Assembly: GCF_035994185.1 (NCBI RefSeq)
Contig: NZ_CP108538.1
Location: forward strand, 3,224,001 to 3,288,000
Source: Streptomyces sp. NBC_01217
Lineage (GTDB): Bacteria > Actinomycetota > Actinomycetes > Streptomycetales > Streptomycetaceae
DNA length: 64,000 nucleotides
Direction: 5' to 3'
The position numbers were made by a program, and so were the translations under genes. Position 1 is the stretch's first letter. Each line of letters begins with the position of its first letter. The notes under the pieces were generated by a model. It did not search any database and was not told where the DNA came from. It was given only the letters and a program-made list of their open reading frames with translations. Shown here piece after piece: positions 37,167-44,682 of the stretch.

Positions 37167-37724
37167 ATGCAACGAGGACTCGTACACGCGCTCGCGTGGT
37201 CGCTCGCCACCGGGGCGGCGGTCACGCTGTCGTGGTGGGGTGTGCACACGGTGATGGCGGGCACGGCGTACGACCCGCCGCGCGCGGTGCCGATCTCGGC
37301 GGGCGCCCGGGGCGACCAGGGCCCCTCGGACGGACTGTCGTCCTCGACCCGGCGCCCCGAACCGACACCGCCGCCGTCCCCGTCGGCCACCGCGCCACCT
37401 CCCCCCACCACCCCGAAACCGTCCGCCTCCACACCCCCCTCCCGTCAGCCGTCCCGCACCCCGCAGAACAACAGCCCCTCCCCGGCCGGCTCCACCCCTC
37501 GCCAGGGCACGGTGAAGAGTTACGGGACGGACGGCGGCCGGGTCGTCTTCGAACTCGGCAAGGACTGGGCAAAACTGGTCTCGGCGACACCGGCACCGGA
37601 CTGGTCGATGCAGGTCTGGACGAACTCGACCTGGATCCGGGTCAACTTCAGCCAGGACAACGGCACGACGGTGTCGGTCTTCTGCACCTGGAACGACCAT
37701 CCGCCGCAGGTCGAGATCGTGTAG
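37167..37724 (+). CDS. Membrane-anchored or secreted hypothetical protein
   Basis: A 185-residue protein. The ATG at 37167 is chosen because AGGA lies 8 nt upstream; ATG 37158 is an alternative. One N-terminal hydrophobic helix (LAWSLATGAAVTLSWWGV) acts as anchor or signal. A long Pro/Ser/Thr linker spans about 45-115. A C-terminal folded piece of about 60 residues has VVFELGKDWAKLVSATPAPDWSMQ and ends FCTWNDHPPQVEIV. The family is unrecognised. It is divergent from the response regulator and could be its target; this is inference from position. Confidence 0.75.
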   Translation: MQRGLVHALAWSLATGAAVTLSWWGVHTVMAGTAYDPPRAVPISAGARGDQGPSDGLSSSTRRPEPTPPPSPSATAPPPPTTPKPSASTPPSRQPSRTPQNNSPSPAGSTPRQGTVKSYGTDGGRVVFELGKDWAKLVSATPAPDWSMQVWTNSTWIRVNFSQDNGTTVSVFCTWNDHPPQVEIV

Positions 37725-37737
37725 ACGCGCGCCGGGA

Positions 37738-37784
37738 GCCGGACAGGGCGGAGGTGCGCGGTCGCACGCGCCGTCCTGTCCGGC
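37738..37784. terminator. Terminator between convergent genes
   Basis: 14-bp arms (37738-37751 and 37771-37784, one G-T pair) flank a further GTGCG/CGCAC inner stem between the ends of the 37167 and 37827 genes. Confidence 0.75.
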
Positions 37785-37826
37785 CGTCTGCCCTCCGCCG
37801 GCGCGGATCAGACGGCAGGGCTTTGA

Positions 37827-38525
37827 TCACCCCCGATGGTTCAGACCGCCTACCAGGAACTCGGGATAGCCGAACCCTTTCCCGAGTTCGATGAACGCGT
37901 CGTAACTGTTCTTGTCGATCTCCACGAAGTACGCCTTCATGGCACGCAGGAACAGCCGGTAGCCGAGGTCCGCGCAGGCCCGGGTGACGACCTGTTCCAG
38001 CGAGGGCACCAGACTCGGCAGCGCAGGCCCGTAGCCGACTGTGGTGACCGCTTGCGTCAGGTCGTTCATGACCGGGCGGATCACCTGGAGGACAGCCCGT
38101 CTCAGGCCCTCGTCCGTCACGGGCCGGGGCGGCGGCGGAACGAACGCGGGGTGGCTACGGCGGACCGCCGCCAGCCAGACGTCCTCGATCCTCCGCAGCC
38201 AGGTACGGGCGTCCATACCGTGCTCGGCAGGGTCGAAGCACCCGTGCGTGGCGCCGAGCCACACGGTGCGGATGGTCGCGTCCGGCAGCGTGGACTCCGA
38301 CAGACGTCGTACGTCCTGTCCGAGTTGGCACGCGTGCGACCGGTCGAAATCCTCGACCGCCGTCTCCGGCAGTTCCAGCCAGAACTCGACCGGCCCGCCC
38401 TTGGGAAGATAACGCTCGGCGTCTGCCGGGGAGAGGGAGCGCGGGACGTCCCACTTCGAGGTCAACCAAGTCAGTCCGATGTCCTCGACGTAAATGTCTT
38501 CGAGGTACTCGTACTTCCCGTTCAA
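37827..38525 (-). CDS. Hypothetical protein
   Basis: A protein of about 232 residues, not recognised. TTG 38525 is favoured because GGGAG lies 9 nt before it; TTG 38534 would leave no spacing. It is acidic, without signal peptide or membrane helix. It has a Pro run (PPPPRP) near the middle and a conserved-looking C-terminus (AMKAYFVEIDKNSYDAFIE). It lies 24 nt behind the spermidine-synthase-like gene, so the two are probably one transcript. It may be a species-restricted gene. Confidence 0.65.
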   Translation of the reverse strand: MNGKYEYLEDIYVEDIGLTWLTSKWDVPRSLSPADAERYLPKGGPVEFWLELPETAVEDFDRSHACQLGQDVRRLSESTLPDATIRTVWLGATHGCFDPAEHGMDARTWLRRIEDVWLAAVRRSHPAFVPPPPRPVTDEGLRRAVLQVIRPVMNDLTQAVTTVGYGPALPSLVPSLEQVVTRACADLGYRLFLRAMKAYFVEIDKNSYDAFIELGKGFGYPEFLVGGLNHRG

Positions 38526-38549
38526 TGTGTGCAACTCCCGTGCGAGGTC

Positions 38550-39488
38550 CTAGCCGAAGGCCGAGGGCGGTGGCGGCGGTGACGGTTTCGCGTCCGCGTC
38601 GTTCACCGGTGGCGCGCCGCCGGTGAAGTCGGCGAGCGCTCGGCCGTGTTCGACTCGTCCGGGGTGGGGGTCGGTCGCGACCCGGCGGGTCAGTTCCGCG
38701 ACCTTCAGCGGCAGGTCCGAGGCGAGCAGTACGGCGTTGCCGAAGCGGCGACCGCGCCATACGGTCGGGTCGGCGGCGAGCGCGAGTTCGGGGAAGACCG
38801 TGGCGGCGGTGGCGATCTGGCCGCGCAGGTGGGTCAGCGGCGGACCGTCCGCGAGATTGGCGACGTAACTCCCGCCGGGTTTCAGGACCCGGCGCACCTC
38901 GGCGAGGAACTCGGTGCTGGTGAGGTGTGCCGGGGTACGGGCTCCGCTGAACACATCGGCGATGACGAGGTCCGCCCAGCCGTCCTGGATCTTCCCGAGT
39001 CCGGCACGGGCGTCGGTGGCCCGGACGCGGATCCTGGCCTGTGGGTCCAGCGGCAGTTCCCGGCGGACGAGTTGGACGAGTGCGGCGTCCACCTCGACGA
39101 TCTGCTGGGTGGAGCGGGGCCGGGTCGCGGCGATGTAGCGGGCGAGCGTGAAGGCGCCGCCGCCCAGGTGCACCACGTGCAGGGGCTGCCCGGGGGGTGC
39201 GACGAGGTCGGCGATGTGGCCGATCCTGCGCTGGTACTCGAAGGAGAGGAACGTGGGGTCGTCGAGGTCCACATGGGACTGGGGGGCGCCGTCGAGCGTC
39301 AGCGTCCAGGCGTGCGGGCGCTCCCGGTCGGGCACCAGCTCGGCGAGACCGCCGCCCACCGGTTCGGCGAGCGGCTCCGCTCTGCGCCCGGCGCCGCGTT
39401 CGGTCCTGCCGTCGGCCTTCGGGCCGGCCTTGCGGTCGGACCGCTTGCGGGCGCCCGCGCCTGCGCCCGACGCTCCTTGACGTGCCAC
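38550..39488 (-). CDS. Spermidine synthase-like protein
   Basis: A 312-residue protein with the Rossmann fold of polyamine synthases and class I methyltransferases. The decarboxy-AdoMet/AdoMet loop is VHLGGGAFTLARYIA, the acidic strand end is IVEVDAAL, and the third motif ADVFSGARTPAHLTS follows. The first 45 residues are a basic low-complexity extension and the last 25 are Pro-rich. It starts at a GTG (39488). The key active-site Asp of true spermidine synthases (the DxxD loop) is only partly kept (ADVFSG), so aminopropyl transfer is uncertain. Confidence 0.75.
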   Translation of the reverse strand: MARQGASGAGAGARKRSDRKAGPKADGRTERGAGRRAEPLAEPVGGGLAELVPDRERPHAWTLTLDGAPQSHVDLDDPTFLSFEYQRRIGHIADLVAPPGQPLHVVHLGGGAFTLARYIAATRPRSTQQIVEVDAALVQLVRRELPLDPQARIRVRATDARAGLGKIQDGWADLVIADVFSGARTPAHLTSTEFLAEVRRVLKPGGSYVANLADGPPLTHLRGQIATAATVFPELALAADPTVWRGRRFGNAVLLASDLPLKVAELTRRVATDPHPGRVEHGRALADFTGGAPPVNDADAKPSPPPPPSAFG

Positions 39489-39597
39489 TGCTGCTCTGCC
39501 TGCTCACTGCTCATCGCTCCGGGCCGGTACGGAGCCGGCCGTGCCGGGGGAATCCGGCCACCGGCCCATTATGGGCGCGTGGGCGGGGCACCCGCGG

Positions 39598-40038
39598 TCA
39601 GCGGCAGTTGTCGGCCGCCTCGATGAGCCGGGCCGCCTGGTCGAGGGCGGCCCGCAGCACGGCCGGGTCGGTGACCGGGGTGTCATCCTCGGGCGGCAGC
39701 AGCCAGCCGCTGCCGGTGACGGGCGGCTCGGCGGGGATGCGCAGCCCGCGGCCGTCGGTCCGCGTACACGCGCTGCCCGGTACGTCCCACGCCTCGGCGG
39801 TCCCCGGAGGGACCAGGAAGCCGAGGGTGTCGCAGGCGCCGTCGTGCAGAACCGGGCCGACGGGCTCCTGATCGGAGCCCCGGCGCAGGATGTCCACGGC
39901 CTCCAGCCCCTGGCGGGCCGGGACGGTCACCAGGTCGCAGGGGGCGGTGCCGTGGTGCTCCGTGGGCGCCGTGGCGCCCGTGGCGGCCGGGGTCTTCGCT
40001 GTCGTCCGCGAGCCGGTCTCCGTGCCGATGTGCAACAA
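39598..40038 (-). CDS. Small Streptomyces protein, primase/polymerase-like family
   Basis: About 146 residues. A very strong AGGAGAGG site just before two consecutive TTG codons (40038 and 40035) marks the start; upstream ATG candidates lack such a site. Core motifs CDLVTVPARQGLEAVDIL, FLVPPGTAEAWD and GSGWLLPPEDD resemble, in order and spacing, parts of the larger 48251 protein (FDVVNVP, LLFASPGTAQRL, RWVVAPD). I infer a shared family loosely like N-terminal prim-pol proteins. No catalytic acids are obvious in this short form. It is divergent from the HTH/TPR gene. Confidence 0.65.
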   Translation of the reverse strand: MLHIGTETGSRTTAKTPAATGATAPTEHHGTAPCDLVTVPARQGLEAVDILRRGSDQEPVGPVLHDGACDTLGFLVPPGTAEAWDVPGSACTRTDGRGLRIPAEPPVTGSGWLLPPEDDTPVTDPAVLRAALDQAARLIEAADNCR

Positions 40039-40278
40039 GGGACCTCTCCTCTCATCGCCGGGCGGAGCCGGATTCCGTCTCCACATGGACCAACGCGCCG
40101 ACGGCGTCAAGGGCTACGGTGCCACGCCGCCGCAAAGGGTGGCAGTTCATGGCGGATCGCGGGCGAGATGTCCCCTTTGTTGGCAAACGCTGTGTGTGCG
40201 GTCTGCCACAGCAGGTACGTTCTTGCTCCGCCGGGACACCGGAAGCAGGAGCCCGGCTGCACCAGAGAGGGCTCAGCC

Positions 40279-41622
40279 ATGGTGTCGACAGGGGCAGTTC
40301 CCAACCTCGCCTTCCGGCGGCTGCGCGGTCCGCGCTCCGCCGGGGAGTTCGCTGCCGCAGTACGCAGGTCCGCCCGTGAGATCGGCGAGCAGGTCGCGTG
40401 CGACGCCCGGTACATCGGACGCGTGGAGTCCGGCGAGATCCGCTGCCCCAACTACGCGTACGAGCGGGTCTTCCTGCACATGTTCCCCGGCACCACCCTG
40501 GCGGACCTGGGCTTCTCACCGCGCGAGACGGTACGTGGGCGGGGAGCGCGGACCACCGCCGGGAGTCCACCACCCCCCACGCTCCACAGCGACACCGACG
40601 AGGAGTGCGACGTGCTGCGTCGCGTATTCATGACGAGCGGCACCACCGCGATGGCGACCGCAACCCTGGGTCTCGGCCTCGGCGGCACGTCCGCCGCTGC
40701 CGCCGCCACCCTGCCCGACCGGCACCGGGTCGGAGAGGCCGAGGTGAGCGCCGTCGAGAAGGCGGTACGGCAGATCCGGCTGCTCGACGACCGGCACGGC
40801 GGTGACGGCCTGTACCGCAGAGCGTCCCAGCCGCTGCGGGCCGCGTACGCGTTGCTCGACTCCGGGACCGTGGCCAAGCGCTCCACGGCCGACCGACTGC
40901 ACGCCGGGGCGGGCGAGCTGGCCATCTCGGTGGGCTGGCTGGCCCATGACTCGGGCCGGTTCGAGGACGCCCGCTCGCACTATGCGGAGGCGCTGGCCAC
41001 GGCGCGGGTGGCGGGCGACGCGGCGCTGGAGGCGCATGCGTTCTGCAATGCGTCGTTCCTGGCCAGGGACACGGGGCGGCCCCGCGAGTCCGTACGCGCC
41101 GCCGAGGCCGGGCAGCGGGCGGCGCAGCCGCTGGGCTCGTCCCGGCTGCTGGCGCTGCTCGCGCTGCGGGAGGCGGGGGGCCGGGCGGGGCTCGGGGACC
41201 GCACGGGCTGCGAGCGGGCGATCGGCCGGGCGCACACCGCGTTCGGCCGCGGCCCGTCCGATGCCGATCCGGAGTGGATGACCTTCTTCCGGGAGGCGGA
41301 ACTGGAGATGCTGGAGGCGCAGTGCTGGTCGGCGCTGGGCGACTGGTCGCGGGCGGCCCGCCATGCGCGCCGGGCGACGCGGCTGCAGGACCCGCACTTC
41401 ACGCGGAACCTTGCGCTGTACCGGGCCGAGCTGACCACGGACCTGGCCCGTGCGGGCCGCTCCGCGGAGGCGGCGACGGCGGGTCACCAGGTGCTGGACC
41501 TGCTGGACCGCGTCCAGTCCTCGCGCATCCGCGGGATGCTGGCGGAGGCGGCGGGGGTGCTGGCGCCGCAGCGGGGTGCGGTGGAGGTGCGGGGGTTTCT
41601 GGAGCGGTACGGGGAGGGGTAG
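40279..41622 (+). CDS. HTH (XRE-like) and TPR-repeat regulator
   Basis: A 447-residue protein beginning at ATG 40279. Residues about 15-75 form a helix-turn-helix unit (FAAAVRRSAREIGEQV, DARYIGRVESGE). An unusual hydrophobic Ala/Gly stretch (TAMATATLGLGLGG, about residues 125-150) may be a membrane segment or a flexible hinge. From about 200 to the end, helical pairs such as SGRFEDARSHYAEALATA look like TPR repeats. The architecture matches a large Streptomyces family of HTH-TPR regulators whose targets are mostly unknown. Confidence 0.8.
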   Translation: MVSTGAVPNLAFRRLRGPRSAGEFAAAVRRSAREIGEQVACDARYIGRVESGEIRCPNYAYERVFLHMFPGTTLADLGFSPRETVRGRGARTTAGSPPPPTLHSDTDEECDVLRRVFMTSGTTAMATATLGLGLGGTSAAAAATLPDRHRVGEAEVSAVEKAVRQIRLLDDRHGGDGLYRRASQPLRAAYALLDSGTVAKRSTADRLHAGAGELAISVGWLAHDSGRFEDARSHYAEALATARVAGDAALEAHAFCNASFLARDTGRPRESVRAAEAGQRAAQPLGSSRLLALLALREAGGRAGLGDRTGCERAIGRAHTAFGRGPSDADPEWMTFFREAELEMLEAQCWSALGDWSRAARHARRATRLQDPHFTRNLALYRAELTTDLARAGRSAEAATAGHQVLDLLDRVQSSRIRGMLAEAAGVLAPQRGAVEVRGFLERYGEG

Positions 41623-41680
41623 GCGGCCGCGTACGGCTCCGCCCGAGTTTCCCGCGCCCCGCACCGCGTGACCGGTTCCG

Positions 41681-41705
41681 TCCTCAAACGCCGGACGGGC
41701 TGGAT
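41681..41705. repeat. Dispersed Streptomyces intergenic repeat, copy 1
   Basis: TCCTCAAACGCCGGACGGGC and flanks form a small hairpin (CCGTCC/GGACGG, 41678-41698). A near-identical copy occurs at 56838-56863. This motif is familiar from gene ends in many Streptomyces genomes. Confidence 0.7.
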
Positions 41706-41728
41706 GGGATTGCCGGGGCCGGCAAGGC

Positions 41729-42325
41729 CTAGCCGTCCAGGTGCCCCGTGTCGTTCCAGCGTTCGATCGCGGGCGCGCCGTACGCCCAACCCAGTACCGA
41801 CAGCGACGTCGGATCCAGCCGGATGCGTGCCGCGAACGACACATCCTCGCCCAGCCACCGCGCCCCCAGCGCCCGCAGGATGTGGCCGTGGGCGAAGACC
41901 AGGACGTCGCGGTCGGCCGAGCGGGCCCAGGCGACGATCTCGTCGGCGCGGGCGGACAGTTCGGCCAGGGTCTCCCCCTCCGGCACCCCGTCACGCCAGA
42001 TGAACCAGTCCGGCCGGATCGCCTTGATCTGGGCCGGAGTCATCCCCTCGTACGCCCCGTAGTCCCACTCCAGCAGTGCGTCCCACGGCTCCGCCCGGTC
42101 CGCGAAGCCCGCGATGTCGCAGGTCTCCTTGGCCCGCAGCAGCGGACTGGTGCGGACTTCCAGGCCCGGCAGGTCCGCCCACGGCCCCCGGTGCAGCCGC
42201 TCGCCGAGAAGCTTGGCGCCCGCACGGCCGGTGTCGAGCAGCGGGATGTCCGTCCTGCCGGTGTGATTGCCCTTGACGGACCATTCCGTCTGGCCGTGCC
42301 GGGCGAGCAGGATACGCGGTGCCAT
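41729..42325 (-). CDS. Histidine phosphatase family protein
   Basis: A 198-residue phosphoglycerate-mutase-like phosphatase. The phospho-acceptor His is in [11 protein letters not shown]. Arg and Glu partners are in [12 protein letters not shown] and [11 protein letters not shown], and the second His is in [13 protein letters not shown]. All four catalytic elements are kept, so it should be an active phosphatase on a small phosphate ester; the substrate is not given. The start at 42325 has GGGAGAG upstream, preceded by tandem 13-bp repeats in the leader. Confidence 0.9.
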   Translation of the reverse strand: MAPRILLARHGQTEWSVKGNHTGRTDIPLLDTGRAGAKLLGERLHRGPWADLPGLEVRTSPLLRAKETCDIAGFADRAEPWDALLEWDYGAYEGMTPAQIKAIRPDWFIWRDGVPEGETLAELSARADEIVAWARSADRDVLVFAHGHILRALGARWLGEDVSFAARIRLDPTSLSVLGWAYGAPAIERWNDTGHLDG

Positions 42326-42338
42326 GACGGCTCTCCCT

Positions 42339-42390
42339 GAGACTGAGACCTGAGACTGAGATCTGAAGCTGAGATCTGATGCCGGAGATC
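42339..42390. repeat. 13-bp tandem repeats in the phosphatase leader
   Basis: Units at 42339, 42352 and 42365 (GAGACTGAGATCT type, 1-2 changes each) and a more diverged fourth to 42390. They lie 14-65 nt upstream of the phosphatase start codon. Confidence 0.85.
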
Positions 42391-42602
42391 GGAACAGGAA
42401 ACGGATCGTCCGGTTTTTCCATCATCGCGCACGCCTCCGCGAGGCAACCCCCCGGGCCGAACCGACGTCAATCCCTGCGCGGAGAAATCCGTACGCACAT
42501 ACGGGGGATCCGACATGGACCCCGGGGGAATCAAGGGCGACCTGCGCCGTACGGTTGAACGCCCGCCGTCGGTCGCCTGAACACATGATGGAGAGCTTCC
42601 GG

Positions 42603-43610
42603 ATGCAGCAGCATGCCAGCACCGCGCCAGCACCGCGCCCGCGGCCCCGTTGGTGGACCGAGCTGCCGCTGCTGGCCCTGGTGTACGGAGCCTACTCGGC
42701 GGGCCGGCTGGTGGCGCGCGGCGATGTGTCCACGGCCGTCGACCACGGTCTGCGCCTCCTGCACCTGGAGAAGACGCTCCGCATCAACTTCGAGCACCCG
42801 CTCAACCGGCTGCTCACCGCCCACCCCTCGATCGGTATACCCGCCGACTTCGCGTACGCGTCCCTGCACTATCTGCTCACCCCGGCCGTTCTGGTCTGGC
42901 TCTTCCGCCGCCGCCACGCCGCCTACCGCCGGGCCCGCACCTGGCTGATGACCTCCACGCTGCTCGGTCTGATCGGCTTCACGATGATGCCGACCTGCCC
43001 GCCCCGGCTGCTCCACGCCGCGCACGGCTTCGTCGACACGATGGCGCAGTACAGCTCGTACGGCTGGTGGGGCACCGAGGCGAGCGCCCCGCGCGGCATG
43101 GGCGGAATGACGAACCAGTACGCGGCGATGCCGAGCCTGCACGTCGGCTGGGCGCTGTGGTGCGGAATCCTGCTGTGGCGGCACGGACGGCACCCGCTCG
43201 TGAGGGCCGCGGGCATCGCGTACCCCCTCGTCACCACGTTCGTGGTGATGGGCACGGCCAACCACTACTTCCTCGACGCGGTCGCGGGGGCCGCCGTGAT
43301 GGGTGCCGGTGCCCTGCTGGCCGGACCGGTGATGCGTGTCTCCGACCGGGTCAGGGACCGGCTCGGGGCCCTGATCGGGGCCCGCTTCCCGCGGGTCGCC
43401 GAGACCACGAAGTCCCCGATTGTCAGTGCCGGATGCAAGACTTCGGCGGGTGAGCGAATCCCTGGCCAGCGGACCGCCTCCGCAGACTCCACCGATGCCG
43501 CGGCATCGGCCGACGCAGACGCCCCGGCCGGTCGTGCACCCCGGGCCGACACCCGTGCCCCCGCAGGGGCGGGAGCAGCGGGGGACGACACTCCGGCAGC
43601 GGCTCGCTGA
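42603..43610 (+). CDS. PAP2-superfamily membrane phosphatase
   Basis: A membrane phosphatase of about 335 residues, of the inositol-phosphoryl-type PAP2 branch. The ATG at 42603 has GGAGAG 7 nt upstream; ATGs at 42585 and 42588 have none. About six helices are seen. The active site is MPSLHVGWALW with His180 and ANHYFLDAVAG with His221. It should hydrolyse a lipid or polyprenyl phosphate. The last ~55 residues are low-complexity and lie in the region where the next gene's frame has the stronger coding bias, so the natural C-terminus may have been extended by loss of a stop. Confidence 0.82.
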   Translation: MQQHASTAPAPRPRPRWWTELPLLALVYGAYSAGRLVARGDVSTAVDHGLRLLHLEKTLRINFEHPLNRLLTAHPSIGIPADFAYASLHYLLTPAVLVWLFRRRHAAYRRARTWLMTSTLLGLIGFTMMPTCPPRLLHAAHGFVDTMAQYSSYGWWGTEASAPRGMGGMTNQYAAMPSLHVGWALWCGILLWRHGRHPLVRAAGIAYPLVTTFVVMGTANHYFLDAVAGAAVMGAGALLAGPVMRVSDRVRDRLGALIGARFPRVAETTKSPIVSAGCKTSAGERIPGQRTASADSTDAAASADADAPAGRAPRADTRAPAGAGAAGDDTPAAAR

Positions 43611-44682
43611 GCTGCGGGGCCCGGCGGTCGCACCGCGTCCGCTGGATGCCCGCGCGCTGGCCGCCCTCGCCGCCAACCCCGGCTGCCGGCGCCGCGCCCT
43701 GCTGGACGGCGCCGGGGTGGACAAGGCCGCTCTGGCCACCGCGCTCGGTTCACCGGCCCCCTTCGGCCAGTCGCAGTTCGCCTTCGTCCGGGGCAACGCC
43801 TTCGAGGCCAAGGTCAAGGCCGACGGCGGTACGGAGCTGATGCGGCTGCTGTACGAGCGCCTCGGCGGCGGTGGCGAGCCGCCGGGCGAGATCCTGGTGC
43901 CCGATCTGACCGCGGCAGGACCCGAGGGCCGCGCGGCGCGTACGGCGCTCGCTCTGCGGGAGGCGACCGGGGCGGGCGGCTGGACGCTGCTGGACCACCC
44001 GATGCTGGCCCTGGAGGTGGCGGGCTCCCCCACCTATCTGGAGCCGGACGCGGTGGCGGTCCATCCCGACGGCACCTGGACGGTCGTGGAGATCAAGTCC
44101 TTCCCCATGATCGACGGTTCCGCCGATGCCGCGAAGGTCGGCGCGGCGGCCCGGCAGTCCGCCGTCTACGTACTGGCGCTGGAGCGGATCGCGGAGCTGA
44201 CCGAGGGCGCGGAGGTCGGCCACCGGGTGCTGCTGGTCTGCCCGAAGGACTTCTCCAATCTGCCCACCGCCTCCGTCGTCGACGTACGCAAGCAGCGTGC
44301 GGTCACCCGGCGTCAGCTGGCCAGGCTGACCCGGATCGAGGACATCGCGGCGGCCCTGCCCGAGGGCACCACCTTCGATCCGGAGTGCTCCCCGCAGCAG
44401 CTGGACGCCGCGGTCGAGTCGGTCGGCGCGGCCTATGCCCCGGAGTGTCTGGCCGCGTGCGAGCTGGCCTTCCACTGCCGGGCGAAGGCCCGCGCGGCCG
44501 GTGCTGTGGAGGCGCTGGGGCGGAGCGTGCGAGGTGAGCTCGGCGGGCTGACGACGGTGGGTGCGGTGCTGGCCGCCGCCGCGGGCAAGGAGGGCGACCC
44601 GGCGGATCCGACGGTCGCGGCGCTGCGGCGTGCGGCGGCGCTGCGTGCCGAGGCGCTGGAGGGCGGTGCGGCATGTCGCTGA
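43450..44682 (+). CDS. RecB/Cas4-like PD-(D/E)XK nuclease with predicted iron-sulfur cluster
   Basis: About 410 residues from GTG 43450 (TTG 43420 and ATG 43495 are alternatives). After a Pro-rich N-terminus comes a nuclease core. Asp200 in TYLEPDAVAVH and E214-x-K216 in TVVEIKSF form the PD-(D/E)XK site, with QSAVYVLALE as a motif III-like helix. Cysteines 79 (NPGCRRRAL) and 333, 337, 343 (CLAACELAFHC) give the one-plus-three pattern of 4Fe-4S nucleases such as AddB, Cas4 and Dna2. It should cut DNA ends or single strands. The stop overlaps the next gene by 10 nt. Metal and cluster are inferred. Confidence 0.78.
   Translation: MSESLASGPPPQTPPMPRHRPTQTPRPVVHPGPTPVPPQGREQRGTTLRQRLAELRGPAVAPRPLDARALAALAANPGCRRRALLDGAGVDKAALATALGSPAPFGQSQFAFVRGNAFEAKVKADGGTELMRLLYERLGGGGEPPGEILVPDLTAAGPEGRAARTALALREATGAGGWTLLDHPMLALEVAGSPTYLEPDAVAVHPDGTWTVVEIKSFPMIDGSADAAKVGAAARQSAVYVLALERIAELTEGAEVGHRVLLVCPKDFSNLPTASVVDVRKQRAVTRRQLARLTRIEDIAAALPEGTTFDPECSPQQLDAAVESVGAAYAPECLAACELAFHCRAKARAAGAVEALGRSVRGELGGLTTVGAVLAAAAGKEGDPADPTVAALRRAAALRAEALEGGAACR

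Noticed and set aside
43450..44682. Cas4 of a CRISPR system
   Set aside because: No cas1/cas2 or array nearby; coupling to a helicase favours a Dna2/AddB-like partnership.
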